NCBI RefSeq assembly: GCF_000177535.2
Contig: NC_015673.1
Span: 372,001-436,000, forward strand
Source of the DNA: Corynebacterium resistens DSM 45100
Lineage (GTDB): Bacteria; Actinomycetota; Actinomycetes; Mycobacteriales; Mycobacteriaceae
DNA length: 64,000 nucleotides
Direction of reading: 5' to 3'
Position 1 is the stretch's first letter; every line of letters begins with the position of its first letter. Below the pieces are notes generated by a model, which ran no database searches, was not told the origin of the DNA, and was given only the letters and a program-made list of their open reading frames with translations. Below, in pieces: positions 55,318 to 64,000 of this stretch. Made by a program: the position numbers and the translations under genes.

Positions 55318-55351
55318 CCGACGCCACGGGCTACCCGTGGCGTCGGTTTTT
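55318..55351 (+). terminator. Terminator of the secreted pair
   Basis: CCGACGCCACGGG-CTA-CCCGTGGCGTCGG, a perfect 13-bp GC-rich stem followed by TTTTT: a textbook intrinsic terminator. Confidence 0.93.
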
Positions 55352-55436
55352 GCATGGCACCCTAGGGAAACCCCCGAACACGCCAACTTCGCCCCCTCCC
55401 TAGAATCGTGGCGTGGGTTTGCATGGCACCCTAGGG
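55349..55436 (+). repeat. 19-bp direct repeat, 69 bases apart
   Basis: TTTGCATGGCACCCTAGGG occurs at 55349-55367 and 55418-55436. The copies flank a 50-base GC-rich stretch between the terminator and the antiporter remnant. Confidence 0.8.
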
Positions 55437-55448
55437 GGACAGATGGGG

Positions 55449-56580
55449 TTAAGGCGTAGCGTCCCGCGTGGCGGTATTGGCTCGGAATGCCTTAGCAATC
55501 TCCTCGCCCGCGCCAGCATAGACATTGATTGCCACAGTGGCGCCTCCGGCGATAATATTGAACCCCTCACTTCGCAGAGACTCTATGCGGTCTTCGTCGA
55601 ACTCCACGCCGTAGACATTCATCCCGTATTCGTCCTTTAAACGCCGATAGGCGTCTTCACCGACTCACCCCATTCCGAGTACAACGGCATCTGCGGCAGT
55701 GATCTTGACCTTGCGCTCGTCAGGGGCGAGTTTGTGCTCGGGACGAGGCTTAATCCAGTGCCGAGTAAACCGAAGAATGCTTTCTTCATGTGAGGAGACT
55801 AGGGAGCCAGCCACAAAGCTTCCCGCCACGGCGATGGCCATGATCGGTAACCACGAAGCTGGCAGTACTCCGTTAACGACAGCAACGGAGGTAATCAGCA
55901 AGCCAAACTCGGAGTAGTTCGCCAAGGTGAGGCCCGTCAAGGCGCTCGTTCGGGCAGACATTCCACAGCGCTGCAGAATGACGATGAACAACCAAGCCTT
56001 GACCACCAAAAACGCCACGAGGATCCCAGCGATAAGGAATCCACCAGCATCGGGCAAACCGCCAAGACCGATCTGGATGAAAAAGGCAACGAGGAGCAGC
56101 TCACGAACGCTGACAAGGGCGTCGAACATTCGAGTAGCAAGCGGGTGGCCTGAAAGGATCAATCCGGCAATCAACGAACCCAGCGAACCAGAAACACCGG
56201 CCAGCTCGAACAGAGAATAGGCGGCGACTGCAATGCCCAAGGTTCGGGTGTTTTCCCTGATGCGAAGACAAGTACAGCAACAGAAATGATGTCTTGCAAC
56301 ACTAGAACGCCCAAGGCGATCCGATCGATGGAGGAGCCGTTACGGTTGTTTTCCTCCAGTTGGGCCATGACAAAGTTGGTGGAACTGAAAGAAGCAGCCA
56401 CTCCGATATATGCCAGTGCAGTGATGTCGAGGCCCGCTAATTCCCGCAAGGGTAACGCGCCGACGATAGAGAACAGCCCCGCAAAGATAATCGTATTGGT
56501 AGCTGCATGACCAAGCGCGGATCCGGCGATCCGGGGGCTGGTGATTTCGCGCGGGTTGAGCTTCAACCCGATCGTGACTC
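55449..56580 (-). pseudogene. CPA2-family cation/proton antiporter, multiply disrupted
   Basis: Membrane part: IGLKLNPREITSPRIAGSALGHAATNTIIFAGLF... (from ~56579 down) and, after a one-base frame change near 56230-56260, GIAVAAYSLFELAGVSGSLGSLIAGLILSG... to VVLGMG. A TGA at 55665-55667 interrupts VVLGMG/VGEDAYRRLKDEYGMNVYGVEF, the TrkA-N/NAD-binding domain. Inside that domain a further deletion joins FNIIAGG to VAINVYAGAGEEIAKAF. The N-terminal helices are also missing: the frame begins at the pgi stop codon. At least four lesions make it a clear pseudogene. Confidence 0.85.
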
Positions 56581-58274
56581 TAACGATAGCTACGATGGCT
56601 GCGGAAGTAGTTAATCAAGCTATCCGTAGAGGAATCACCGGCATCCGGGGTGGTCACTCCGCGCACTGCGGAAAGCAGTTCATTGGCTTGCTTTTTACCC
56701 AGTTCAACGCCCCATTGATCGAAGCTGTTGATGCCCCAAATGACGCCCTGGGCGAAGGCAATATGCTCGTAAAGCGCGATGAGGGCGCCCAGAACTTCTG
56801 GTGTGAGTTCCTCTGCCAAGATTGTGGTGGTAGGGCGGTTTCCGGGCATCACCTTGTGAGGAACAAGTGCTTCATCGATGCCTTCTTCTTGCAGCTCTTC
56901 GGCAGTTTTCCCGAAAGCCAGTACGCGGGTTTGAGCGAAGAAATTGCTCATCAGCATGTCGTGCATACTGGTTTCCCCGTCGGCAGCTAGGGCATCTGAG
57001 TGTGGGTTACAGAATCCGATGAAGTCGGCAGGGATAAGGTGCGTTCCCTGGTGCATCAATTGGAAGAAGGCATGTTGTCCATTCGTCCCCGGCTCGCCCC
57101 AATAAATCTCACCGGTGGGGCAATCCACTTCCTCACCGTCGAGCCGCACGGATTTGCCATTGGATTCCATCATGAGCTGCTGCAGGTAAGCAGGGAAGCG
57201 CGCGAGGTCTTCGCTGTACGGAAGAACCGCGTGCGATTCGGCCCCTAAGAAGTCGGAGTACCAGACACCCAGCAACGCCATAAGAACCGGGACATTCATC
57301 TCCAGTGGTTCCGAACGGAAGTGGTCATCCACGCTGTGGAAGCCTTCAAGGAAACGCATGAAGTCCTGCGGACCGATGGCTGCCATTAGGCTCAAACCAA
57401 TGGCGGAATCCACGGAGTACCGGCCACCGACCCAATCCCAGAAGCCGAACATATTGTCCGTATCAATACCGAACTCGCTTACAGCTTCCTCATTGGTGGA
57501 AACAGCCACAAAGTGTCGTGCTGTGATGTCGCGAACTGCCTGCTCACCGTCGGTATTCACGCCCGCTCGATTAAGCTCATCCAAGAGCCAGCGGCGAGCA
57601 GCATGGGCATTGGCCAAAGTCTCTGACGTGGTGAATGTCTTCGACGAAACGACGAACAACGTGGATTCGGCATCCAGCCCATCTAGAGTGGCGCTCAAGT
57701 CGGCTGGGTCGATATTGGAGATGAAATACGGCGTAATTCCCGCTGTCTGATACGTGCGTAACGCGCGTGCAGCCATAGCAGGACCCAGATCGGAACCACC
57801 AATACCGATGTTCACTACGTTTTTGATGGTGTGATCGGTCACTCCCAACCAAGCACCACTGCGCAATGCCTTCGCAAAATCGCGCATCCGGCCGAGCACC
57901 TCGTGAACGTCGGCGGCGATATCTTGACCATTGGCACTGAATTCGCGGTCGACTGGAATGCGCAAAGCGGTGTGCAACACGGCGCGGTTCTCGGTGGTAT
58001 TGATCTTCTCACCAGCGAACATTGCATTACGGTAATCTTCCAAACCCGCGGCTGTGGCAAGTCCGATAAGAAGGCGCAGGCCTTTTTCATCGATCAAGTT
58101 CTTGGAAAGGTCCACGTATAGCGGCCCAACTTTGAAGCTCAGGTCGCCTGCACGACCTGGTTGGTTGGCGAAGAGGTCGCGCAGATTCATGTCTTGATTC
58201 TTTGCTGCGTAATCCCCCAACTTGGACCACTCGTAGGAAGCGGTAATCGGCTGGCGATTGTCTGCAAAAGACAT
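56580..58274 (-). CDS. pgi: Glucose-6-phosphate isomerase
   Basis: 564 residues from ATG 58274, with AGGAG upstream; the frame extends 11 codons further without a better site. Motifs are [27 protein letters not shown] (substrate phosphate loop), [13 protein letters not shown] and [36 protein letters not shown] and [14 protein letters not shown] complete the set. It interconverts glucose-6-phosphate and fructose-6-phosphate. Its stop is fused to the remnant antiporter, so the deletion there stopped exactly at pgi. Confidence 0.97.
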   Translation of the reverse strand: MSFADNRQPITASYEWSKLGDYAAKNQDMNLRDLFANQPGRAGDLSFKVGPLYVDLSKNLIDEKGLRLLIGLATAAGLEDYRNAMFAGEKINTTENRAVLHTALRIPVDREFSANGQDIAADVHEVLGRMRDFAKALRSGAWLGVTDHTIKNVVNIGIGGSDLGPAMAARALRTYQTAGITPYFISNIDPADLSATLDGLDAESTLFVVSSKTFTTSETLANAHAARRWLLDELNRAGVNTDGEQAVRDITARHFVAVSTNEEAVSEFGIDTDNMFGFWDWVGGRYSVDSAIGLSLMAAIGPQDFMRFLEGFHSVDDHFRSEPLEMNVPVLMALLGVWYSDFLGAESHAVLPYSEDLARFPAYLQQLMMESNGKSVRLDGEEVDCPTGEIYWGEPGTNGQHAFFQLMHQGTHLIPADFIGFCNPHSDALAADGETSMHDMLMSNFFAQTRVLAFGKTAEELQEEGIDEALVPHKVMPGNRPTTTILAEELTPEVLGALIALYEHIAFAQGVIWGINSFDQWGVELGKKQANELLSAVRGVTTPDAGDSSTDSLINYFRSHRSYR

Positions 58275-58396
58275 GAAAACTCCTGGGGTTCGTGGACTAA
58301 AGGTCACCTACCGCCTAACGCTAGTGGAAAAACGCGTGCGGTGCGGCGGCAGGGTGCCTCACAACGCAAACTGGCAGACAGTGGCAGAGTGGGAAT

Positions 58397-59905
58397 ATGA
58401 CTGATTCACTTTTCACCACGTTGAACGTCGCAGGCGTGGGACTTGAGGTACCCACCGGATTACTTCTCGGAGGGCAGTGGAAGCCTGGTAGCGCGGGTGA
58501 AACTTTTAATGTTCTCGACGCCGCCACGGGTTCCCCAATCGCCGAAGTCCATAGTGCCACGCAGCGGGATGCAGAAGAGGCGATGGATATCGCCGCAGCC
58601 ACGCAAGCTGAGTGGGGAGCTTCGGCTCCCCGCGAGCGCGCCGAAATACTACGTAAGCTGTACGAACTCGTCATGGAACACGAGGACGAATTGGCGGTTT
58701 TGCAGTCCTATGAACTAGGCCGCGCCCTCCCGGATTCCTACGGCGAGGTTGCGTACGGTGGTGAATACTTCCGTTGGTTCTCTGAACGTGCCGCTGCCAT
58801 TGCTGGGGAGTACCGCGTTGCGCAGGGCGGGTCGGGACGCATCGTGACCACCAAAAATCCTGTGGGGCCCGCGTTAGCGATCACCCCGTGGAACTTTCCA
58901 CTTGCGATGGTGACGCGCAAGTTGGCTCCAGCATTGGCAGCCGGTTGTGTCATGATCGCGAAGCCAGCTCAACTGACTCCGCTGACGATGCTCTATCTTG
59001 CGCAGTTGACGAAGGACGCTGGACTTCCAGACGGGGTATTCCAAGTGTTGCCCACCAAGAGCGCGAAGAACGTTTCCGTGCTTTTGGAGGATGACCGTCT
59101 ACGCAAGTTCACCTTTACCGGTTCCACGGAAGTTGGCCAGATGTTGGCCGCCAAGGCAGCGGAGAAAACCATTCGTACCTCACTGGAACTCGGTGGCAAT
59201 GCGCCATTCGTGGTGTTGGAGGATGCCGATGTAGATCAGGCAGTGGAAGCAGCGATCACTTCGAAGATGCGCGGTGCGGGGCAAGTGTGCATTGCGTCTA
59301 ACCGCTTTATCGTCCATGACAAGGTGGCCGAGCAGTTTGAGCGTGGCGTCATTGAAAAGATGAAGGAGTTTGTGCTGGGGCCAGGCACCGACAAGAAAAC
59401 GACGATGGGGCCGATGGTCAGCGAAGAACAGCGAGACAAAGTTGCTGAACTGGTGAAGAAAGCTGTGGACGAGGGAGCGACCGTGGCACTCGGCGGACCT
59501 GAAGGCCACGAGAAGTTGTTCGAGACACACCCAGAACTGGATCCGAACGGCTTCTGGTACCCAGCAACGGTGTTGACCGGAGTCAAACCGGAGTTTGAAA
59601 TTGCGAATGAGGAGATATTCGGCCCGGTTGCTGCAATTCAGCGTGTAAGCAGCAACGAAGAGGCATTGCGTTTGGCGAATGATACGAAGTTCGGCTTAGC
59701 CGGATACGTGTGCGGTGGCGATCTGAAGAACGCCCTGCGCTTTGCGGAGCAATTAGAGGTCGGCATGGTTGGTGTGAACCGTGGTGCGATTTCTGATGCA
59801 ACGGCGCCTTTTGGAGGTGTAAAACAGTCCGGCATGGGGCGCGAGGGTGGCTTCGAAGGCATCGAGGAGTACCAGGAGACGAAGTACATCGCGTTGGATC
59901 TGTAG
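58397..59905 (+). CDS. NAD(P)-dependent aldehyde dehydrogenase, succinate-semialdehyde type
   Basis: 502 residues. Coenzyme and catalytic motifs: ITPWNFPLAMVTRKLAPALAAGC, FTGSTEVGQ, LELGGNAPFVVLEDAD (general base Glu), GAGQVCIASNRF (nucleophile Cys), EEIFGPVAAI and the C-terminal GGVKQSGMGREGGFEGIEEYQETKY. These last features match GabD-type enzymes, oxidising succinate semialdehyde to succinate, although other short semialdehydes are possible. It is divergent from pgi. Confidence 0.9.
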   Translation: MTDSLFTTLNVAGVGLEVPTGLLLGGQWKPGSAGETFNVLDAATGSPIAEVHSATQRDAEEAMDIAAATQAEWGASAPRERAEILRKLYELVMEHEDELAVLQSYELGRALPDSYGEVAYGGEYFRWFSERAAAIAGEYRVAQGGSGRIVTTKNPVGPALAITPWNFPLAMVTRKLAPALAAGCVMIAKPAQLTPLTMLYLAQLTKDAGLPDGVFQVLPTKSAKNVSVLLEDDRLRKFTFTGSTEVGQMLAAKAAEKTIRTSLELGGNAPFVVLEDADVDQAVEAAITSKMRGAGQVCIASNRFIVHDKVAEQFERGVIEKMKEFVLGPGTDKKTTMGPMVSEEQRDKVAELVKKAVDEGATVALGGPEGHEKLFETHPELDPNGFWYPATVLTGVKPEFEIANEEIFGPVAAIQRVSSNEEALRLANDTKFGLAGYVCGGDLKNALRFAEQLEVGMVGVNRGAISDATAPFGGVKQSGMGREGGFEGIEEYQETKYIALDL

Positions 59906-59915
59906 GATTTTCGCT

Positions 59916-60458
59916 ATGAAAATTGGTGTTTTTGTCGGTTCCATACGACGAAGTGGTCTGGGCATGGAAGTTGGCCAGTGGGTTATGGATGTGCTCGCGG
60001 ATGATCCCGGGATTGAGCCCGGAATCATCAGTCTGCGGGACTACCAGGTTCCACTGCTGGATGTGGATTACATGCCCGCGGAACAGAAGGGGCGCTATCC
60101 AGACGGGGAGGTTCAGCGCTTTGCTGAGGCCATTGCTGGTTTTGACGCCTACATTTTCGTGACTCCGGAATACAACAAGGGCGTGCCGGGGCCGATGAAG
60201 AACGCAGTTGACCACCTGATGGTGGAGTGGGTCGGCAAGCCAGTGGGCTTTGTTGGCTACGGCGGACAAGGGGCGCGCGTGGCCGTTTCTGCGTGGCGCC
60301 CAACCGTCCGCAATTTCAAAATGCGGGATGTGGAGCCGGCGGTAGAACTCAACATTTTTGGCGAAGATTTCGCGGGCGACAAACTGACCCCAAGGACCGA
60401 AAAAGCCGAGGATCTAAAGGGCATGGTGGCGAAAATTGTGGAGTGCAGCAAGCAATAA
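59916..60458 (+). CDS. NADPH-dependent FMN reductase
   Basis: 180 residues from ATG 59916, 10 bases after the aldehyde dehydrogenase stop, hence co-transcribed. It has the flavodoxin-like phosphate loop GVFVGSIRRSGLGMEVGQW and the TPEYNKGVPGPMKNAVDHL motif of the FMN_red (ArsH/chromate/quinone reductase) family. VGFVGYGGQGARV follows. It reduces flavins or quinones with NAD(P)H. The role beside an aldehyde dehydrogenase is not clear. Confidence 0.9.
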   Translation: MKIGVFVGSIRRSGLGMEVGQWVMDVLADDPGIEPGIISLRDYQVPLLDVDYMPAEQKGRYPDGEVQRFAEAIAGFDAYIFVTPEYNKGVPGPMKNAVDHLMVEWVGKPVGFVGYGGQGARVAVSAWRPTVRNFKMRDVEPAVELNIFGEDFAGDKLTPRTEKAEDLKGMVAKIVECSKQ

Positions 60459-60536
60459 GCGCTGCACTTTTAAACAACTAGCGCTGGACTCTGTGCATAC
60501 CTAGGGGGAGCGGGGGAATCGCCTAGGGGTGCGGGT

Positions 60537-63500
60537 TTACATTGGCGGGCAGGTCACTCGGGGTTTCTTTTCCCCCGAGGCAGCCAGCTTCAGTGCATCC
60601 GTGATCGAGCGAACATAGAGGTTCGCGTTTTCCGGTTTGGGGTGGACTTTATCGCTGTAAAGCGCATTGGGGTTGTTTGCAGCGACCTGGCACCACATGG
60701 CGGGATACACATTGCGGTGGGTAGCGGAGAACTCAATGACTTGCTGAGCAGCATCGGAGATGCCGTTTACCGGCCCATATGGTGCAACCAGAATGACCGT
60801 TCGATCCGGGCCGATGACATCGAGCATTTGCTCCAACTGCCCAGGAAACGCTTGGCCATTTGTTCCGAACCCCAAAATGACGGTGTTGCGAAGCTTCTTC
60901 TGCGCTTTCAGGTTCTGCAGGATGGTCAAGCCGGCGGTGTAGTGGCGGGAAACGTCGGCGTCGATAGAAATCCCGGGGAAGCGCTTCGACATCGCATCGA
61001 AACTAGCCAGCAACACGGAGTCACCAACAGCTGTAATCGCTCGTCCACGTGGCATCCGGTGGGATTTCATGGGTGACGCGTTGGGATCCGCCGCTGCACC
61101 AGTTGCAGTGGCATTCTTGCTGGAAGTGGCCTTCTTTTGCTGCGCAGCCAAGGCCTGCAGTTGCTTCTCCACATTGGTCTGCGCAGGGGCTGTTGCCAAG
61201 GCGACAACGATGCCCACAGCAACCAGGCTGGCAGTTGCGGTGGATGCAGCTAACCGTGGCCCCTTCAAAGTCATCATCGTTTTGCGGTAGCCATTAAGGC
61301 GGAAGGGGTTTTCGATGTAATGGAAAGTGAAGTACGTGCAACCCAGCGTGGCCACTAGCGCTGTGCAAGGCACGATGATGTTGTTGGCGAAGTCTCCCTG
61401 CATTTCTAGGGTTTGCGTGAAGAATTGCTTGCTCATCAGGAACAGTGGCCAGTGCCACAGGTACAGGCTGAACGAGCGATCACCGAACCACGCCAAACTG
61501 GGGTGGGATAGTACACGCACTAAGCTGCCCTGGCCACGAACGGAAAGTGCTACCAGCCAGCCGGTCAGCAGGCTCGCAATCAGCAGCCCTCCACGGTAGG
61601 TGAATGGCGCGGTATCCTCCACCGTCAAAACCATGGCAACGATCGCTGCGAAGCCGATCCACGCGCTGGCTTCCAGCACCGGGTTGAATCGAGCCACGAG
61701 TGCCGAGTCCCCTGGGGTAGGGGAACGGCGTGGCGTCAAGAAGGAAGACCCGCGGGACACCATGAAAGCGATCGCTGCGCCTACCGCGAGTCCGAAAGCG
61801 TGTGTATCCGTACCGAAGTACACGCGAGTCGGATCTTCCTGCGGGTTGTACAGCACCAGCATCGCGATGAAGGAAACCAGCCCGATGGCAATCGTGGCGT
61901 ACAGCAGAAGCGTGATTTGGGCGCGCTTATCGTCGGTTTGGTTGGCCCCTGCTGTGCGTGTGGTATTTGCCGAGCCAGACTGCATGGTGAATCGACGAAG
62001 AAGCTTCGACCTCATTCCCAGCGCAAGAATGCCCATCACCAGCAAAGGCCACACTAGGTAGAACTGTTCCTCGATGGAAAGCGACCAGTAATGCGTGAAA
62101 ATGTTGAGGCCATTATCCGAGAAATAACTGCCGGACTCAGCGATTTGCCCCCAATTGCTCACGAACAATGCGCTGGTCAGCGCATGGTATCCGACCTTCA
62201 CTGCAATATCGCCCCGGAACAGTGAAACCAGAGCCGTACAAATCGCAATCACGACCAGGGCCGCTGGCAAAATACGGCGCGCACGCCGCAGCCAGAATTG
62301 CTTCAGGCTGATGCGACCGGTCTTGCGGTACTCACGAACCAGCAGGAACGTGATCAGGTACCCAGAGAGCACGAAGAACATGTCCACGCCCATGAACCCG
62401 CCCGGGAACAGGGCCGGCCAGAAGTGGTACAGCAGTACCGCGATGACCGCGAGGCCACGCACGCCATCCAACCCGGGAATGTGCCGACGTTTCAGATTCG
62501 CCGGAGTTCTCGGCTTCGCGCTGTTGTTGCCTCGGTTGGCGTTGGCTCGGTCCCGGAAGTTCGTGGCTGCGGAGTTCTTTGGTTTTTTCTTTTCCGACGC
62601 CGCCACGGTCCGTTCCGGCACTCGCCACTCGCGGGGCGGTGTCGCGAGACGGTTCTCGCTAGGTCGTCTGGAAGTACTTGTGACTGTTTTCGCAACAGTA
62701 TTGCCCGCACCACCAGAAGTAGCTGCGGTGGGTTTGGCAGCTGGCGCAGAGGTTGTCGCAGGTTTTACTGCCTTGGGCTCGGCAGCTGCTGCAGGTTTTG
62801 CTGCAGGTTTAGCCGCCTTGGGTTTGGCAGCTGGCGCAGAGGTTGTCGCAGGTTTTGCTGCGGTGGGTTTGGCAGCTGGCGCAGAGGTTGTCGCAGGTTT
62901 TGCTGTCTTGGCCTTGGCCTGCGGTGGTTGAGTTTTCTGCACCCGGGGTTTCTTGGAAACGTTATCTTGTTTGGTTTTGGTGGTAGCTTCCTTGACCACC
63001 GGTTGAGGATTCTCTGAGGTCGACTTCTTTGGTAGCGGGCGCCGTTCCGCACTGGATGGTTTGCTGCTATGGGCAGCCTTCAGCCGCGCCTCACGTTGTG
63101 CACGAATACGCTGCATGTGCGTAGCTGCGTGAACCTGTGGCTTTGATGCCTTCTTCGGCTTTTCCTGGGGCACCTTTGGAGCGGACGTCTGCGCACTCGG
63201 AGGCTTAGGCGCGCCTGGTAGGCGAGGAGTCAGTTTGATTGAGCTTGACGTGGCATCAGTTTTTGCAGAGACCGAACCCGCAGCAGTCTTGCTCTGAGCA
63301 GGAGCATCTGGTGCCTTCGGCTTGGGCTTGCCCGCGCCCTTAGTAGGAGTGGTTGATGCCTTCGGCTTGGGATTACCGGCGTTCTTGTTGGGAGTGGTTG
63401 ATGCCTTCGGCTTGGGATTACCGGCGTTCTTGTTGGGAGTGGTTGATGCCTTCGGCTTGGGCTTGCCGCCTCCCTTGGTGGGAGCGACTGGTGCCTTTGG

Positions 63501-63866
63501 CTTAGGCTTGCCACCTTGCGGGGTCGAAGAAGTTTTCTTCGGCGCAGCAGGTTGCTTCTCAGCATTCTTTTTGCTGAGGTTCGTGTTGGTTACGCTCGGC
63601 TTCGAGCTATCCTTCACGGTTGGCTGTGCGGCAGCAGCATTTTTCTTTGCGGGTTGTGGGGTAGAAGAGGTATCCGCGGCCTTTTCCGGCCACGCCGCTT
63701 TGTGTGTCTTTGGCTGTTTTGAAGCCAAGGTCGCTGACGAGTCATCCTTCGCTGTGCCATTGACACGCTTCTGTGAAGCTGCGAATTGTTCACGAACGCG
63801 GGGAGCGACACGATCACGTACGAAAGTCGCGCTATCTTTACGAATTTTCCGGAAAAAGTCAGCCAT
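60537..63866 (-). CDS. OafA-type acyltransferase with SGNH domain and repetitive basic N-terminus
   Basis: 1109 residues. About 450 N-terminal residues are a Lys/Pro/Ala-rich disordered region with 15-residue tandem repeats (GKPKPKAxxAPTK). The acyltransferase-3 domain (about 470-850) starts IPGLDGVRGLAVIAVLLYHFWP and has ten or so helices with SIEEQFYLVWPLL. The C-terminal SGNH hydrolase domain (about 940-1109) has VGDSVLLAS (nucleophile Ser), VILGFGTNGQ and DKVHPKPENAN (Asp-His). It probably O-acetylates a cell-envelope glycan or lipid outside the membrane. The cytoplasmic basic tail is unusually long. Confidence 0.88.
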   Translation of the reverse strand: MADFFRKIRKDSATFVRDRVAPRVREQFAASQKRVNGTAKDDSSATLASKQPKTHKAAWPEKAADTSSTPQPAKKNAAAAQPTVKDSSKPSVTNTNLSKKNAEKQPAAPKKTSSTPQGGKPKPKAPVAPTKGGGKPKPKASTTPNKNAGNPKPKASTTPNKNAGNPKPKASTTPTKGAGKPKPKAPDAPAQSKTAAGSVSAKTDATSSSIKLTPRLPGAPKPPSAQTSAPKVPQEKPKKASKPQVHAATHMQRIRAQREARLKAAHSSKPSSAERRPLPKKSTSENPQPVVKEATTKTKQDNVSKKPRVQKTQPPQAKAKTAKPATTSAPAAKPTAAKPATTSAPAAKPKAAKPAAKPAAAAEPKAVKPATTSAPAAKPTAATSGGAGNTVAKTVTSTSRRPSENRLATPPREWRVPERTVAASEKKKPKNSAATNFRDRANANRGNNSAKPRTPANLKRRHIPGLDGVRGLAVIAVLLYHFWPALFPGGFMGVDMFFVLSGYLITFLLVREYRKTGRISLKQFWLRRARRILPAALVVIAICTALVSLFRGDIAVKVGYHALTSALFVSNWGQIAESGSYFSDNGLNIFTHYWSLSIEEQFYLVWPLLVMGILALGMRSKLLRRFTMQSGSANTTRTAGANQTDDKRAQITLLLYATIAIGLVSFIAMLVLYNPQEDPTRVYFGTDTHAFGLAVGAAIAFMVSRGSSFLTPRRSPTPGDSALVARFNPVLEASAWIGFAAIVAMVLTVEDTAPFTYRGGLLIASLLTGWLVALSVRGQGSLVRVLSHPSLAWFGDRSFSLYLWHWPLFLMSKQFFTQTLEMQGDFANNIIVPCTALVATLGCTYFTFHYIENPFRLNGYRKTMMTLKGPRLAASTATASLVAVGIVVALATAPAQTNVEKQLQALAAQQKKATSSKNATATGAAADPNASPMKSHRMPRGRAITAVGDSVLLASFDAMSKRFPGISIDADVSRHYTAGLTILQNLKAQKKLRNTVILGFGTNGQAFPGQLEQMLDVIGPDRTVILVAPYGPVNGISDAAQQVIEFSATHRNVYPAMWCQVAANNPNALYSDKVHPKPENANLYVRSITDALKLAASGEKKPRVTCPPM
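62731..62901 (-). repeat. Three exact 36-bp copies inside the acyltransferase gene
   Basis: Copies at 62731-62766, 62821-62856 and 62866-62901, encoding AKPATTSAPAAKP-type units of the N-terminal region. They are identical, so length change by recombination is likely. Confidence 0.8.
63301..63525 (-). repeat. Five tandem 45-bp repeats inside the acyltransferase gene
   Basis: Units at 63301, 63346, 63391, 63436 and 63481, each 45 bases; 63346-63390 and 63391-63435 are identical. They encode 15-residue [PTKGAGKPKPKASTT]-like units and keep the frame. Confidence 0.9.
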
Positions 63867-64000
63867 GGGGGAACGCAGTCAGACAAAGAGTGGATGTGAA
63901 GGTAGGGGGCGAAAACTACTACGCCCTCACTGCCTTTCTAGAGGTCGGTGTAAAAACTGTAGGGAGCTACATTTTAAGCATCTGAAGAAAGATAACCCAA

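Noticed and set aside
59583..60269. 228-codon minus-strand frame under the FMN reductase
   Set aside because: Antisense to two clear genes, composition unlike a real protein.
62155..63017. Long plus-strand frames opposite the acyltransferase repeats
   Set aside because: Low-complexity Ala/Gly/Val or Cys/Arg translations generated by the repeated DNA on the other strand.

Overview
The window reads as a Corynebacterium chromosome. Evidence: the local gene order (XPB-type helicase, Rpf, small cold-shock protein, DUF2771, glutamine cyclotransferase, DUF3027, NCS2 permease, rRNA methyltransferase, sepH, serC/gltA, FKBP, later DUF485/mctC) is the familiar corynebacterial core order. GltA, SepH, Rpf and MctC-type proteins all look actinobacterial, and DtxR- and GlxR-type operators are recognisable. 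The species cannot be fixed from the sequence alone.

Layout. 1-10 kb: end of a MacB/FtsX-type ABC exporter, a hydrolase-like gene, GntR and MarR regulators, a corynebacterial membrane protein, an XPB-like helicase and its large helicase-associated neighbour. 10.4-11.8 kb: a complete IS1249-like (IS256 family) element with 27-bp inverted ends and an 8-bp target duplication. 11.9-24.4 kb: core block (rpf, csp, DUF2771, QC, frameshifted DUF3027, NCS2 permease, methyltransferase, sepH operon, serC, gltA, FKBP). 24.4-29.7 kb: ABC-2 exporter with a nonsense mutation in its ATPase, an Xre/membrane-protein pair, aldo/keto reductase, enoyl-CoA hydratase. 29.7-38.6 kb: an accessory block made of an IS110-family element with an inactivated transposase, a five-gene translationally coupled operon behind a good DtxR iron box (ECF S + T + double ATPase, then two IrtAB/YbtPQ-like fused ABC half-transporters), an IS481-type transposase remnant and tRNA-Arg(CCT). 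38.7-45.4 kb: small secreted protein plus a truncated copy, the mctC monocarboxylate symporter operon, a deleted luciferase-like monooxygenase with its FMN reductase partner, folA and thyA. 45.5-53.3 kb: secreted lipase, CysQ-type phosphatase, giant Lhr helicase and a Nei-type glycosylase. 53.3-55.4 kb: two tandem secreted proteins with strongly biased codons, unrecognised. 55.4-64 kb: decayed cation/proton antiporter, pgi, succinate-semialdehyde dehydrogenase, FMN reductase, and a large acyltransferase-3/SGNH protein with a repeat-rich basic N-terminus.

How it works together: central carbon genes (gltA, mctC, pgi, gabD-like) carry or lie near GlxR-like operators. The 31.8-38.1 kb operon is best read as an iron-repressed ferric-siderophore import module of the kind paired with thiazoline siderophores elsewhere, here without biosynthesis genes in view. 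No siderophore synthesis, CRISPR array, prophage or rRNA operon is visible.

A striking property of the window is the number of damaged genes: DUF3027 (one extra G in a G run), ABC ATPase (one in-frame TAG), IS110 transposase (one in-frame TGA), LLM monooxygenase (internal deletion), cation/proton antiporter (several lesions), a truncated secreted paralogue and an IS481 remnant. The single-base lesions could be real decay or sequence error; the deletions cannot be simple base-call errors.
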